A stretch of DNA of 64,000 nt from Methanobrevibacter thaueri (lineage in GTDB: Archaea > Methanobacteriota > Methanobacteria > Methanobacteriales > Methanobacteriaceae). Below the pieces are notes generated by a model. It ran no database searches. It was not told where the DNA came from and was given only the letters and a program-made list of their open reading frames with translations. Shown one piece after another: positions 1 through 9,147 of this stretch. Within the stretch, counting starts at the first letter, position 1. The number at the start of each line of letters is the position of its first letter. A program made the translations under genes and the position numbers. The DNA lies in contig NZ_MZGS01000020.1 in assembly GCF_003111625.1 (NCBI RefSeq), positions 62,001-126,000 on the forward strand, in the 5' to 3' direction.

Positions 1-86
1 ACACTACAATAAGCGCTTCCAGCGAAGAGAAATTGAATAAGATATTGAAAGAATTGACTGATAAAGGATATGTTTTAAATGAATGA
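1..86 (+). CDS. 3' end of an unidentified gene (partial)
   Basis: An open frame runs in from the window edge and stops with TGA at 84-86. The visible tail is about 27 residues, ending in ELTDKGYVLNE, an amphipathic helix-like C-terminus. It overlaps the first 8 bases of the downstream ZPR1 gene, the tight spacing expected of co-transcribed genes. Too little is visible to name a family. That it is a gene rests on the open frame, the overlap and the natural-looking residue composition. Confidence 0.45.
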   Translation, partial: TTISASSEEKLNKILKELTDKGYVLNE

Positions 87-657
87 TGAAACTATTAATG
101 AAATGATTATCAAATGCCCTGCATGCGGTATCGAAGGAGTTGCAAAATCCATAATGAAGGAACTGGAGATTCCTCATTTTGGTCAGGTAATGGAAACAAC
201 CCTGCAGTGCCCAGCATGCGGATTCAAGCACTCAGATATACTTGCCCTGGAGCACAAAGACCCTGCAAAATATGTTTTGGAAATAAACAAGAACACATTG
301 TCCGTGAGGGTTGTCCGCTCACAGTCCGCAACAGTTATTATTCCTGAGGCAGGAATCAAGGTGGAGCCAGGTCCAAAATCAGAAGGATACGTTACCAATG
401 TTGAAGGGGTCCTGACCCGTTTTGAAAGTGCAGTCATAAGAGCATTGAAACTCTTTGACGATGACGAGTCACAGAAAAACGCAAAAAGCACCCTTAAGTT
501 TGTTCAGGAACTCAAAAAAGGAAACGGCACAGCAACTTTGATTATATTGGATCCATTTGGACAAAGCAGCATCGTCAGCGACAGCGCCGAAGTTTCTGAA
601 ATTCCGGAAGACGAACTGCACGGATTAAAAACAGGTTTCAGCATTATTGAAGATTAA
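79..657 (+). CDS. ZPR1-type zinc finger domain protein
   Basis: A 192-residue protein with two CPACG knuckles at about residues 13-17 and 44-48, together forming one four-cysteine zinc finger. A beta-rich region containing EAGIKVEPGP and the segment EGYVTNVEGVLTRFE follows, which is the layout of the archaeal single-copy ZPR1 domain (eukaryotic ZPR1 has two). In eukaryotes ZPR1 binds translation factor eEF1A; the archaeal role is not settled, so a translation-related function is an inference. The start overlaps the preceding gene by 8 bases. The acidic C-terminus ends in SIIED. It is probably the last gene of its transcript, because the next gene is on the other strand. Confidence 0.85.
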   Translation: MNDETINEMIIKCPACGIEGVAKSIMKELEIPHFGQVMETTLQCPACGFKHSDILALEHKDPAKYVLEINKNTLSVRVVRSQSATVIIPEAGIKVEPGPKSEGYVTNVEGVLTRFESAVIRALKLFDDDESQKNAKSTLKFVQELKKGNGTATLIILDPFGQSSIVSDSAEVSEIPEDELHGLKTGFSIIED

Positions 658-693
658 TACTTGAACTTGGTAAAAAAAATATCATCCGAATGA

Positions 694-717
694 CCCAATC
701 TGATGAGAGCCATTGGG
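694..717. other. Small inverted repeat between convergent genes
   Basis: CCCAAT (694-699) and ATTGGG (712-717) can pair around a 12-base loop containing CTGATGAG. The element lies in the gap between the convergent ZPR1 and histone genes. No U-run follows directly, so it is not a convincing terminator. The loop resembles a C-box-like sequence, but no matching D box is placed properly. It may be an RNA hairpin or chance. Confidence 0.25.
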
Positions 718-772
718 AACTTATATCGATGATTCACTAGGTTAAAAAAAATAGAAAAGAGAATCAGAAGAT

Positions 773-1198
773 CTATTCTTCTTCCTCTTCTTCTTCAGTA
801 GCTGAGAAGTTCACAAATGAATCTTCTTCAACAACATCTTTTAATTTTAAGGTTTTTTGTACATCCATAGCTAATGCGTTACAGTCCGCTTTGATAGCTT
901 CTAAATGTAATAAGATTCTTTCTTTTTCTTGGTTGATTCTTTCAATGTTTGTGTATGGGTAAGTTGACTCTTTAAGCATTTCATACTCAATAGTTGTGTA
1001 TGGGTAGTCATTTAATTGCTTACATACATTTTTCAAAACATCTCCTAAGAATTTGTTCATTTCAACTTTTACTCTTTCCCTGATCATTTTGTCGTCATCG
1101 AGATTTTCTTTCATCAGACGTACAACTTCAGCTTTTGCGAAAGGTAATTTTTCTTCGTCTTCATCGACAAATTCTTCCATCATTTCTTCTTCAGACAT
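773..1198 (-). CDS. Histone-fold protein with acidic tails and C-terminal helix
   Basis: A 141-residue protein. Residues about 17-80, starting [16 protein letters not shown], follow the archaeal histone pattern of short helix, long central helix and short helix. They end at [12 protein letters not shown], matching the HMf-like K-T-I-x-x-E-D position. Unlike 65-70 residue HMf histones, this one has a very acidic N-terminus, a helical extension at about 85-120 that could form a coiled coil, and a C-terminal run of seven glutamates. The central helix is less basic than in DNA-wrapping histones. It is probably a variant or regulatory histone rather than the bulk nucleosome former. RBS AGAGGTGTAATT precedes the ATG. 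Confidence 0.7.
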   Translation of the reverse strand: MSEEEMMEEFVDEDEEKLPFAKAEVVRLMKENLDDDKMIRERVKVEMNKFLGDVLKNVCKQLNDYPYTTIEYEMLKESTYPYTNIERINQEKERILLHLEAIKADCNALAMDVQKTLKLKDVVEEDSFVNFSATEEEEEEE

Positions 1199-1296
1199 AA
1201 TTACACCTCTTTGAGTTTTTAAAATATTGAGTCTTTTAGCATTTTTTCCAAAAAAACTATTATTACATCAATATCTACTTAATCATTTATTGGAAC

Positions 1297-1307
1297 TTTT
1301 ATATAAA
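1297..1307 (-). promoter_or_regulatory. Putative TATA box of the histone-fold gene
   Basis: On the minus strand the sequence reads TTTATATAAAA, a good archaeal box A. It lies about 100 bases upstream of the histone-fold start codon, implying a leader of roughly 70 bases. Confidence 0.35.
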
Positions 1308-1463
1308 GCTTTTGATTATTTTGCAAAAACGAAGCAGTATTCGGCCATTTTTTATGACAAAATATAAAATAATCAATCGTGAAATTAAGAATTCGTATAC
1401 TTGAAAAATTTTGAAAAACCGTTTGAAAAAAATTAAAAATAGTAGCATTACTGCTACTATAAA

Positions 1464-4400
1464 TTACCTTCTCTTTAAAATTCTTGAATCCAAAAATATC
1501 AATGAAAAGACCAAAGCGCCTATTAAACTCCAAAATGGATTTGCAGTGACGTGCTTTTCCAAAACATTGGATGGATTATTGGTTATCACATTTTTAGATG
1601 TTTTCAAATTCTTTGGCACCTCATCTGATGGAATGTCAGTGACGTTTACAACTGCAAAATCATTGTTGTTATCCAAATCCGGATCGAAGGTATCGCTGGT
1701 CACGACAACACTGTTATTGAGAATTCCGGAACTTATTGCAATTGCCCTGATGATGAGCCTTGCTGATTCACCATAATTAAGGCCATCAATGGTCCAGGTC
1801 AATGATTTCTTGTCAAATCTTCCCATAGTGACCTTGAATGACTTTAATTCCAAGGAATCGTCCATAAGTTCGCTTACCTTAATGTTGCGAGCGGTGTTGG
1901 GTCCGTTGTTGACAACCTCTATTTCATACTCAATCATGTCGCCTACGGAATACCTGTATTTTGATGCGATTTTTGTAACTGACAGGTCAGCCACCGGTTT
2001 GACATTAACTGCGGCATTGTCACGATTGTTGGACATGTTCCAGTCATATTCATCACAATCAACATCAACATTGTTTTCCATCCTTCCAACGGAATTTGAG
2101 ATTGTGGTCAAATCCATGCATTGCTCCTCCCCGACCTTCAGAGAACCTATGTTCCATTGGCCATCGGAATATGTCCCCTTAGTCGGATTGCAGTCAACAA
2201 ATACCAATTCATCAGGCAGAATCTCGTTTAAAACAACATTGGTGGCATCATCAGGGCCGTTGTTCCTAACGATAACTGTCCACTTTACCGCTTCACCGAA
2301 CAATGGCTCAGTGTTGTTTACGCGAATTTTAACTTCCACATCGGCTGATAGCGGAACGTCAACAGATTCGTTGTCCTGATTGTTGGTCAAGTTTGAATCA
2401 TACTCGTCAGCATGAATCACGGCAATATTTGTTATTTTGCCGGTCTTATTGACCCTGGTTATTATCTCGAGTCTTTGCTCCTCGCCCTTTTCCAGACAGC
2501 ACATGGCCCATAAGCCATTGTCATAGATGCCTTTTGTAGCGGTGTAGCTGACCAATATTAAGCCTTCAGGCAATGCATCCTCAACATACACGTCGGTTGC
2601 CTTATCCGGACCGTCATTTGAAATGATCAATGTCCATGTGACCAGTTCCCTGTAGTTTGGTGAGGTGTTGTTTACCAGCTTGACAACGGAAATGTCTACT
2701 GTTTTTTCAACATCTATTGTTTCATTATCCTTGTTGTTTGTTAAATTGTAGTCGTATTCACTGCAGTTTACACTAACGTTGTTTTGAATCGGGCCGGTTG
2801 CATTAACCATGCACTCGATGTTTAATGTTAACTCTTCACCGACTTCCAGGGATTCAATAGCCAGTTTTCCTGTGAGAGGATTGTATTTTCCTGAGCTGTC
2901 ATCGCCCAACCATACCAATGAACCTGGAAGCAGGTCCTTGATAGTGATATTGTGTGCGGTGTCAGGACCGTTGTTTCTAACCTCAATTGTCCATATGACA
3001 GTGTCATGATACTTCGGATTGGACTCGTCAACGCTTTTGGAGACAATCAAATCGCTTGCGGGATTGACGGTAATGTTCTCATCATCCTCGTTGTTTGTCA
3101 GGTCATAATCATAGTTGTCGCTGGTGACATTTGCAACATTTACAAAATTTCCGGTCGCATTCGCCCTTGAAACTATTTCAATGACGATTATCTCACCGAC
3201 ATTCACCTGTTCAATCACAAAGCCACCGTTCGCATAATCGTGTGTCGAGCTGATGTAAATGAAGCCTTCAGGCAGCACATCCCTAACAATGACGTCTGTG
3301 GCGTTGTCGGGACCGTTGTTTGAGATTGTCAATGTCCATTTTACAATGTCCAGATAATTGGCGGAACTTGCGTTAACCTCCTTTTTGATGGCCAGGTCAC
3401 TGGAGGGATTTGTGTAGATTATTTCCTCGTCGTGATTGTTGGACAGGTCATAGTCAAACTCGGATGCAGTTGCTGTGACGTTATTCTGTGCCAGTCCTGT
3501 TCTGTTGACTTGACATTGGATTGTCAATCTGGCTGATTGTCCGTTTTCCAATGTTCCAACGTTCCAGATTCCGGTGTTCTCATCCCAATCCCCATCGCAG
3601 CTGATGAAAATAAGTGAGTCCGGCAGGATGTCACTTACACTGACGTTATGAGCGGTGTCCGGACCGTTGTTGGTCACTGTTATTGTCCAGTTGAAATATT
3701 CCATGTAATTTGGATTCCTGTTTGAAGAGACCTTATCAACCGCTATATCACTGGCGGGATTGACATTGATTACTGCCTCATCGAAATTGTTGTCCATATT
3801 TACATCTAATTCATTTGCTGTGATGTTCACCTCATTGGTGATTTCTCCGGTTTTATTCACCACAGTAATGACAGTGTAAGTCAATATTTCACCCACATCC
3901 AATTCGCTGATGTTCAATGCACCGGTTTTTGGATCATACCTATCTCCAAAAGTGTGATTCAGCAAAATCAACCCTTCAGGAATGACGTTGTATGCAATGA
4001 CTCCAGTTGAATTGTTCGGACCGAGGTTTGTGATGTTGACTGTCCAGATTACGACATCCTCAAAATCAAATGATGATGCGTTTGTGGAGACCGTTATCTT
4101 GTTGTCGACCTTAGGAATCACATTGAATGATGAAACATTTGTTATTCCCTTATAATAGGTGTCTTCGAAGTGTTTTGCAGACACGAAATATTTTCCAGGC
4201 TTCAAATTGTTCAGATTGACGCTTATCTCACCCAGATAGCTTGAGTTGGATGATTTGTTATAGACCATGGTTCCATCCTCATGGGTTACTGTCAGGAGTA
4301 TCTGCATGTTGTATTCACGACTGTCCTGATAGAGTCTGCCGTCATCAGTGGCGCCGCTGACAGGGACTTCACCGTCTATGTCAAGACATTCGAAACCCGC

Positions 4401-6050
4401 TCCATTATAAATGGCGTTTGAAACGGCCAGGTTATTGAATTTAGCAATATTGTTACCTCCGTAGAGGGTTACATTGATCTTTTCACTGTCTCCATAGTAA
4501 ATGTCCTCACAGGATATCGGCAACCGGTAAACCCAAGCCTGGTTTTCAAAGAGAGTATTGCCCATCAATATGAGATTCTCACCAATGGAGTCATAATAAA
4601 TCGCACTTCCGTTTCTTGCCGTATTATATTCAAAATCATTCGATATTATGTTTGTCAATACACTTTTTACGTAAATGGCTCCACCCAAACCGTCATCGGT
4701 TTTGTCATAGTCTGGGATTGCATGATTTGAAGTGAACAAAGACTTCCTGATTATGGTATTTTCACCATTGATAAAAATTGCTCCACCATCAACGTCCGCA
4801 GTGTTGTTTTTGAAATCATCGTTTTCCACATTGACATTTTCAGCTATGATATTTATGGCCCCACCACAATTGGTTGCATGGTTTTTTGTGAAATTGGAAT
4901 CCACTACTTGAATATTTAAACCTCTTGCCTGAACGGCCCCACCATCTGGAGCCCTATTGCCTTCAAAGTTGCAGTTTTCCACTTTCAAATCCATTGTGTC
5001 GTATTGGTAACCGGTTGAAAGAGCCCCTCCAAACTGGCTAGCGGAATTGTTGATGAAAGTGCAGTTGGAAATTAAGCCTGAAGCATGGAATGTCAGTGCT
5101 CCCCCTTCGCTGGCACTATTGTTTATGAAAGTGCAGTTTTTATATTCGGTTCCGTTACGAACACATCCTGCACCCCCATGGGAACAGTCGGTTGAACTGA
5201 TTGCGCGATTGTTTTTGAAAATGCAATTAGATACAAGCGCATTTGATCCAATCTTATCAAGACCCACCTGAATCGCTCCTCCATAGCAGGCAACATCGCT
5301 TCTAACATAATTTGACTCGAATATGCAGTCAGTCACTACCGAATTTTTACTATATACGGAAAGGGCCGCACCGGAACATTCTTTATCCTGGTCACGATAT
5401 CCGCTATTTTCTACAAATCTGCAGTTCTTGACCAGCAGGTTCTCGGCTGTCTCCAAATCATATGCCGTGTAGATAGCACCTGACCGATTGCATTTATTCT
5501 TTTCGAAAACGCAATTTTCTACAACAACATTTTTTGCACCGATATGAATGGCCGAACCGGTAAATGCGTAACCATTGATGAACTTTATATCTTTAAATGT
5601 TGTTCCTTTGGCCCCCTCCAATACATGAAATGCATGGGATAGGTTTTTACCATCCAGTACCGCTGAGCCTGAACCTACAAAATGCAAAGGCTTGTTAACG
5701 GTAATGTATGACTCATTGTCACTGGCATAATAAGTTCCGCTCAATTTAATCGTATCTTGTGGATTTGCTTTATTCACCGCAGTTTTTATGTCACTGTACC
5801 TGTTTCCATTTACTGTAATTTGAGCTGCTAGGACATCAGAATCCTGATTATCCACCTCCAGTATGTCTTTTGCTTGAGAATTTTCTAGTTGAATATCAAT
5901 GTCGCTTCCCATCTCGCTTACGCTTTCATTCAATTCCACAGCTACGGAATCCTCAATTACCATTCCGAAAGAGGTGAAAATCAAACAGACAAGACATATG
6001 CAAAACAGGAAGTTTTTGCTAATATTTATCTTTAAGTTGTTCTTTAACAT
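1464..6050 (-). CDS. Adhesin-like surface protein: beta-helix, seven DUF11 repeats, C-terminal membrane anchor
   Basis: A protein of about 1528 residues. The start at 6050 is preferred over an upstream one because AGGTGA lies 4 bases before this ATG and the product then begins with a signal peptide (basic MLKNN, then hydrophobic FLFCICLVCLIF). Residues about 60-520 are parallel beta-helix repeats of the Pmp-like type (many GGAI, NNxA, NCxF motifs). A linker and seven DUF11-type beta-sandwich repeats of about 118 residues follow, each with an NNGPD core. The C-terminus has a hydrophobic segment (FWSLIGALVFSLIFL) and a basic RILKRR stop, so the protein is membrane-anchored and spans the pseudomurein wall. 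Binding to a host or microbial partner is inferred from family knowledge. Asn-Xaa-Ser/Thr sites are abundant. Confidence 0.88.
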   Translation of the reverse strand: MLKNNLKINISKNFLFCICLVCLIFTSFGMVIEDSVAVELNESVSEMGSDIDIQLENSQAKDILEVDNQDSDVLAAQITVNGNRYSDIKTAVNKANPQDTIKLSGTYYASDNESYITVNKPLHFVGSGSAVLDGKNLSHAFHVLEGAKGTTFKDIKFINGYAFTGSAIHIGAKNVVVENCVFEKNKCNRSGAIYTAYDLETAENLLVKNCRFVENSGYRDQDKECSGAALSVYSKNSVVTDCIFESNYVRSDVACYGGAIQVGLDKIGSNALVSNCIFKNNRAISSTDCSHGGAGCVRNGTEYKNCTFINNSASEGGALTFHASGLISNCTFINNSASQFGGALSTGYQYDTMDLKVENCNFEGNRAPDGGAVQARGLNIQVVDSNFTKNHATNCGGAINIIAENVNVENDDFKNNTADVDGGAIFINGENTIIRKSLFTSNHAIPDYDKTDDGLGGAIYVKSVLTNIISNDFEYNTARNGSAIYYDSIGENLILMGNTLFENQAWVYRLPISCEDIYYGDSEKINVTLYGGNNIAKFNNLAVSNAIYNGAGFECLDIDGEVPVSGATDDGRLYQDSREYNMQILLTVTHEDGTMVYNKSSNSSYLGEISVNLNNLKPGKYFVSAKHFEDTYYKGITNVSSFNVIPKVDNKITVSTNASSFDFEDVVIWTVNITNLGPNNSTGVIAYNVIPEGLILLNHTFGDRYDPKTGALNISELDVGEILTYTVITVVNKTGEITNEVNITANELDVNMDNNFDEAVINVNPASDIAVDKVSSNRNPNYMEYFNWTITVTNNGPDTAHNVSVSDILPDSLIFISCDGDWDENTGIWNVGTLENGQSARLTIQCQVNRTGLAQNNVTATASEFDYDLSNNHDEEIIYTNPSSDLAIKKEVNASSANYLDIVKWTLTISNNGPDNATDVIVRDVLPEGFIYISSTHDYANGGFVIEQVNVGEIIVIEIVSRANATGNFVNVANVTSDNYDYDLTNNEDDENITVNPASDLIVSKSVDESNPKYHDTVIWTIEVRNNGPDTAHNITIKDLLPGSLVWLGDDSSGKYNPLTGKLAIESLEVGEELTLNIECMVNATGPIQNNVSVNCSEYDYNLTNNKDNETIDVEKTVDISVVKLVNNTSPNYRELVTWTLIISNDGPDKATDVYVEDALPEGLILVSYTATKGIYDNGLWAMCCLEKGEEQRLEIITRVNKTGKITNIAVIHADEYDSNLTNNQDNESVDVPLSADVEVKIRVNNTEPLFGEAVKWTVIVRNNGPDDATNVVLNEILPDELVFVDCNPTKGTYSDGQWNIGSLKVGEEQCMDLTTISNSVGRMENNVDVDCDEYDWNMSNNRDNAAVNVKPVADLSVTKIASKYRYSVGDMIEYEIEVVNNGPNTARNIKVSELMDDSLELKSFKVTMGRFDKKSLTWTIDGLNYGESARLIIRAIAISSGILNNSVVVTSDTFDPDLDNNNDFAVVNVTDIPSDEVPKNLKTSKNVITNNPSNVLEKHVTANPFWSLIGALVFSLIFLDSRILKRR
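1640..4110 (-). repeat. Seven tandem DUF11-coding repeats of about 355 bp
   Basis: The conserved segment coding for NNGPD or NLGPN recurs near 1899, 2257, 2617, 2970, 3310, 3660 and 4018, a spacing of 340-360 bases. The copies are clearly related in protein but diverged in DNA, so this is an old array of wall-spanning domains rather than a recent expansion. Confidence 0.85.
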
Positions 6051-6503
6051 TAAATCACCTTTTGAGGACGATTTGACACTATTAATTAACAAAAAGCTAT
6101 TAACTAGCAATTGATCTTTTTATTTTCAGTTTTCAATTTGAAAATGCCCTCAAACTTAATAAATTTAAAGGACAACCCTTGAATTCTTAGGCAGATTATT
6201 GACTAATTGCCTATCACAGAATATTTTTAATTAAATAAACTGACCAAATTTTCAGATTACCCTAACTTAATAATTAGATTGGAATTTTTCAAAGCAAAAT
6301 TCAACTCAAAATAAAAGATAATCTTTCTAAATCCTCAAAATGATTATTAAATAAGTTTATATTTAAAATTATGTACTTAAATCTATCAAAATTAAAAATA
6401 AAACATAATAATTCATTTTTGAATAAATATTGTAATCGCTTTGAAAAAATATTTTATTGATAAGAACGAAAAATAGAACTATAACAAAAGTAAGGTTAGA
6501 GAT
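6051..6503. other. AT-rich divergent intergenic region
   Basis: A 450-base gap between the divergent adhesin and pseudomurein-binding-protein genes. It contains the adhesin RBS (minus strand, 6055-6060), many A/T runs and no open frame with coding character. It must hold two promoters, but several TATA-like stretches compete and I cannot assign them. Confidence 0.5.
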
Positions 6504-7637
6504 ATGAAAAAACAGATTGCAATACTTATAATGGCACTACTTATTATCGCTCCCGCTATTCATGATGTGAGTGCGGCAAAAACCGTTTTCATTACATCAG
6601 ATAATATTGTAGACCATGATACTGATTTACGAGTATTAAATTCAATTAAAAGTTATATAGAAGAAATCAGCGGAGGGGAACTTCAGGTAATCGTTGATAA
6701 TGAAGCTCCTGCCGCAGGAGAAGGATGGAGAGCAATAGAAGTGACAAGTGATGTGAGCATATGTCTGGCAGCATCAGATGCCGGAAACTACTTGCAGCTT
6801 GGTACTGCTTCAGCAAATTCCGATAAACAATACATATTTGTCAATATCGGGGACTATGATCTGGACAACCATACAAACTTCCTTAGAAGGGCATGGGACG
6901 ACAACTATTCAAACGAAAGCCTGGCAGGAATGCATGACCCTGGAACATTTCTGAAAAACGCAGGAGTATATTACATCCAGCCAACCAAGGAATTCCCTCA
7001 AAATACTGATGATGGAATTATGGACAGGTATGATGAAGGCATGAACAGGCAAATCGCACAAGAGATTGTGGACATTGTTAACGCTCATGGAGGAGATTCT
7101 AAAGTCTTAAGCGATTCCCTGGTTACACACAACATAGTGAAACCTGCAGTGATGGCACAGGCAAGCAATGCATTGGTTGAAAGTGGAGATAAGGAAATGC
7201 AAGGAACCTACGGCAACTATACTGCCGCACAATTATTATATCAGACCAGTTCCTACCTGAACGGAAATGGATTGGACGTTCCTAAATCATATGACCCTCC
7301 AAGCGATCCTCTTGGAATTTCATTCTTTACAAAGGACACATACTCAGTTTATGATTATTTCAATATGGCAGGAATTGTCAGGGAATACATGGACCAGAAC
7401 GGTAAGGCTCCAGACTCAATAGAATATAATGGAGCACATATCAGTTATTACGACTTATTATATAATTTTGCAAAGATAACACAAAATCATACTGATGCAG
7501 AACATATGGGCTTTGAAAGTGAATATCACTTCGATAAAGTAAACGATTCAATATTATTACATATATTCCCATTCGTAGTAATATTATTCGTTTTATTAAT
7601 AGCATATCGCTTCTTCAAAAGGATAAGAAGGTTTTAA
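6504..7637 (+). CDS. Secreted, membrane-anchored protein with a pseudomurein-binding-repeat-like domain
   Basis: A 377-residue protein. An N-terminal signal peptide (IAILIMALLIIAPAI, cleavage near DVSAA) is followed by an extracytoplasmic alpha/beta domain. A segment at about residues 295-335 (AGIVREYMDQNGKAPDSI, then ISYYDLLYNFAKI) fits the pseudomurein-binding repeat, whose signature is a helix followed by NGKxP. The C-terminus has one membrane helix (HIFPFVVILFVLLIAY) and a basic RIRRF tail, resembling the anchor of the adjacent adhesin. Such repeats attach proteins to the pseudomurein wall of Methanobacteriales. Residues 26-250 do not match a family I can name, and a wall-remodelling role is only a guess. 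It faces a divergent adhesin gene. Confidence 0.7.
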   Translation: MKKQIAILIMALLIIAPAIHDVSAAKTVFITSDNIVDHDTDLRVLNSIKSYIEEISGGELQVIVDNEAPAAGEGWRAIEVTSDVSICLAASDAGNYLQLGTASANSDKQYIFVNIGDYDLDNHTNFLRRAWDDNYSNESLAGMHDPGTFLKNAGVYYIQPTKEFPQNTDDGIMDRYDEGMNRQIAQEIVDIVNAHGGDSKVLSDSLVTHNIVKPAVMAQASNALVESGDKEMQGTYGNYTAAQLLYQTSSYLNGNGLDVPKSYDPPSDPLGISFFTKDTYSVYDYFNMAGIVREYMDQNGKAPDSIEYNGAHISYYDLLYNFAKITQNHTDAEHMGFESEYHFDKVNDSILLHIFPFVVILFVLLIAYRFFKRIRRF

Positions 7638-7671
7638 GAGTATAATAAATTAATAATACATGAGGTAAAAT

Positions 7672-8355
7672 ATGAAAAGATATATATCAGAATTAATAGG
7701 GACAATGGTTCTTGTCCTGTTCGGTTGTGGAAGTGCAGCCATAGCAGGTTCCGTCTTAGGCACTTTCGGAATCGCAATGGCATTCGGTTTATCCATCGTG
7801 GCGATGGCTTATGTGATTGGAGACATCTCAGGATGTCACGTCAATCCTGCAGTGTCCATCGGTATGTGGATTGATGGAAGACTGGAAACAAAAGATCTCT
7901 TAGTGTATATTGTATTCCAGCTCATCGGTGCGATAATAGGTATTGCACTCCTGGTAATGATTATCAATTCCGCTCCAAGCCTTGGAGGATATGCCGCAAC
8001 AGGATTAGGTCAAAACGGATTCGGTTCAGCTTCAAGTGTTGGACTTGACGTAGTGGGAGCCATACTTGTCGAAATTATCCTAACCTTTGTATTTGTATTC
8101 ACCGTGCTTGGAGTTACTAAAAAAGCGGAAAACGCTGCTGTAGCGGGCATTGTAATCGGTTTAACCCTTGCTTTTGTTCATATCTTAGGTATTCCGTTAA
8201 CCGGTACATCAGTAAACCCGGCACGTAGTTTAGCACCTGCATTGTTCCTTGGCGGACAAGCTCTCGAACAGGTTTGGGTGTTCATCCTGGCACCTGTCGT
8301 TGGAGCGATCATTGCAGGAGTTTTATTCAAAGGTTTAACATCAGAGGATGCATAA
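7672..8355 (+). CDS. aqpM: Aquaporin / glycerol facilitator family channel (AqpM-like)
   Basis: A 227-residue MIP-family channel with six membrane helices and two half-helix NPA motifs, HVNPAVS (NPA at about 58-60) and SVNPARS (about 182-184). This is the defining hourglass arrangement. The segment GIPLTGTSVNPARS is close to that of AqpM from Methanothermobacter, which passes water, glycerol and possibly dissolved gases. AGGTAAAAT precedes the ATG. It is a single gene, closed by a clear hairpin terminator. Confidence 0.92.
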   Translation: MKRYISELIGTMVLVLFGCGSAAIAGSVLGTFGIAMAFGLSIVAMAYVIGDISGCHVNPAVSIGMWIDGRLETKDLLVYIVFQLIGAIIGIALLVMIINSAPSLGGYAATGLGQNGFGSASSVGLDVVGAILVEIILTFVFVFTVLGVTKKAENAAVAGIVIGLTLAFVHILGIPLTGTSVNPARSLAPALFLGGQALEQVWVFILAPVVGAIIAGVLFKGLTSEDA

Positions 8356-8379
8356 ATCCTCTAACCTTTTCTTTTTTTT
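8343..8379 (+). terminator. Intrinsic-like terminator after aquaporin gene
   Basis: AGAGGAT (8343-8349) and ATCCTCT (8356-8362) form a perfect 7-bp stem around the stop codon, followed by a pyrimidine/T-rich run to 8379. The gene on the opposite strand ends here too. Confidence 0.7.
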
Positions 8380-9070
8380 AAATCTTAATGCTTCCAGTAT
8401 ATGTGAAGCCCTTAATCTCTTCAAAACTAGCTTTTTTATGGAATTCAAAACTTTCCTCATTGGACACATACATATGCGCCAATGCAATTCCAATGTCAAT
8501 CGGGTTCCATTTCTTAAGGACCTGACGTTTGATTATGTTCTGCTTTTTCTGATAGACGTCAAAGCCGTCATCAGTATGCCTGAAATACCATGGCTGTGAG
8601 TTGATGGCTGACGGAGCAAGTTGGGCAGGAATCAGCCTTTCATCCTCCCTGTCGGATATCTCAAGAAGTGACTTCCTTTTAAATCCGCTCAAATCCCTTG
8701 TCATATTCTCTGACTTGCCGAATGCCATGGCAATTACGAAACCCTCAGATTTTTTCTTGGGAGATGCCATTCCGACCCAACAGCTGCCGATTCCCAATCC
8801 CTGAAGGTATAATGACAACTGCTGGAAGACAAAACCCGCATTTTCAAGGTAAAGTTCACCTTTCTCGCAGTTGATGGCCAGATAATATGGTGCCGACCAG
8901 CGGGTGCGTATATTGACCTCACTTGCATTTAAAATTTCATAATCATATCTCAGGGAGTCATCCAATGCCCTGACACCAGACATGAAATCGTGAATCAAAT
9001 CCATGTCAATCTCATCATCCGAATAATCCCTGCAGGACATTCTGACAAAAATCTGTTCCTTTAAATTCAT
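8378..9070 (-). CDS. Nitroreductase family protein (putative TM nitroreductase type)
   Basis: A 230-residue FMN-dependent nitroreductase-fold protein. The N-terminus MSCRDYSDDEI matches the usual R-S-x-R-x-Y/F FMN-binding start. LYLQGLGIGSCWVGM is the central helix and flavin-contact motif, and QLAPSAINSQPWYFR is the PSAxNxQPW motif, here in the C-terminal half as in the TM-nitroreductase subgroup. It likely reduces a quinone-like, nitro or flavin substrate with NAD(P)H; the substrate is unknown. No obvious RBS precedes the ATG. It is a single gene, convergent with the aquaporin gene. Confidence 0.85.
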   Translation of the reverse strand: MNLKEQIFVRMSCRDYSDDEIDMDLIHDFMSGVRALDDSLRYDYEILNASEVNIRTRWSAPYYLAINCEKGELYLENAGFVFQQLSLYLQGLGIGSCWVGMASPKKKSEGFVIAMAFGKSENMTRDLSGFKRKSLLEISDREDERLIPAQLAPSAINSQPWYFRHTDDGFDVYQKKQNIIKRQVLKKWNPIDIGIALAHMYVSNEESFEFHKKASFEEIKGFTYTGSIKI

Positions 9071-9147
9071 ATGAGATTATTTATTTAATTCATTCCTATT
9101 AAAATTTAAATAATATCTAAAAGATACATTATTAATAAGGTGAATAT

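Noticed and set aside
773-810. Purine/pyrimidine repeat at the end of the histone-fold gene
   Set aside because: It is simply the DNA of the Glu-rich C-terminus (GAA/GAG codons), not an independent microsatellite feature.
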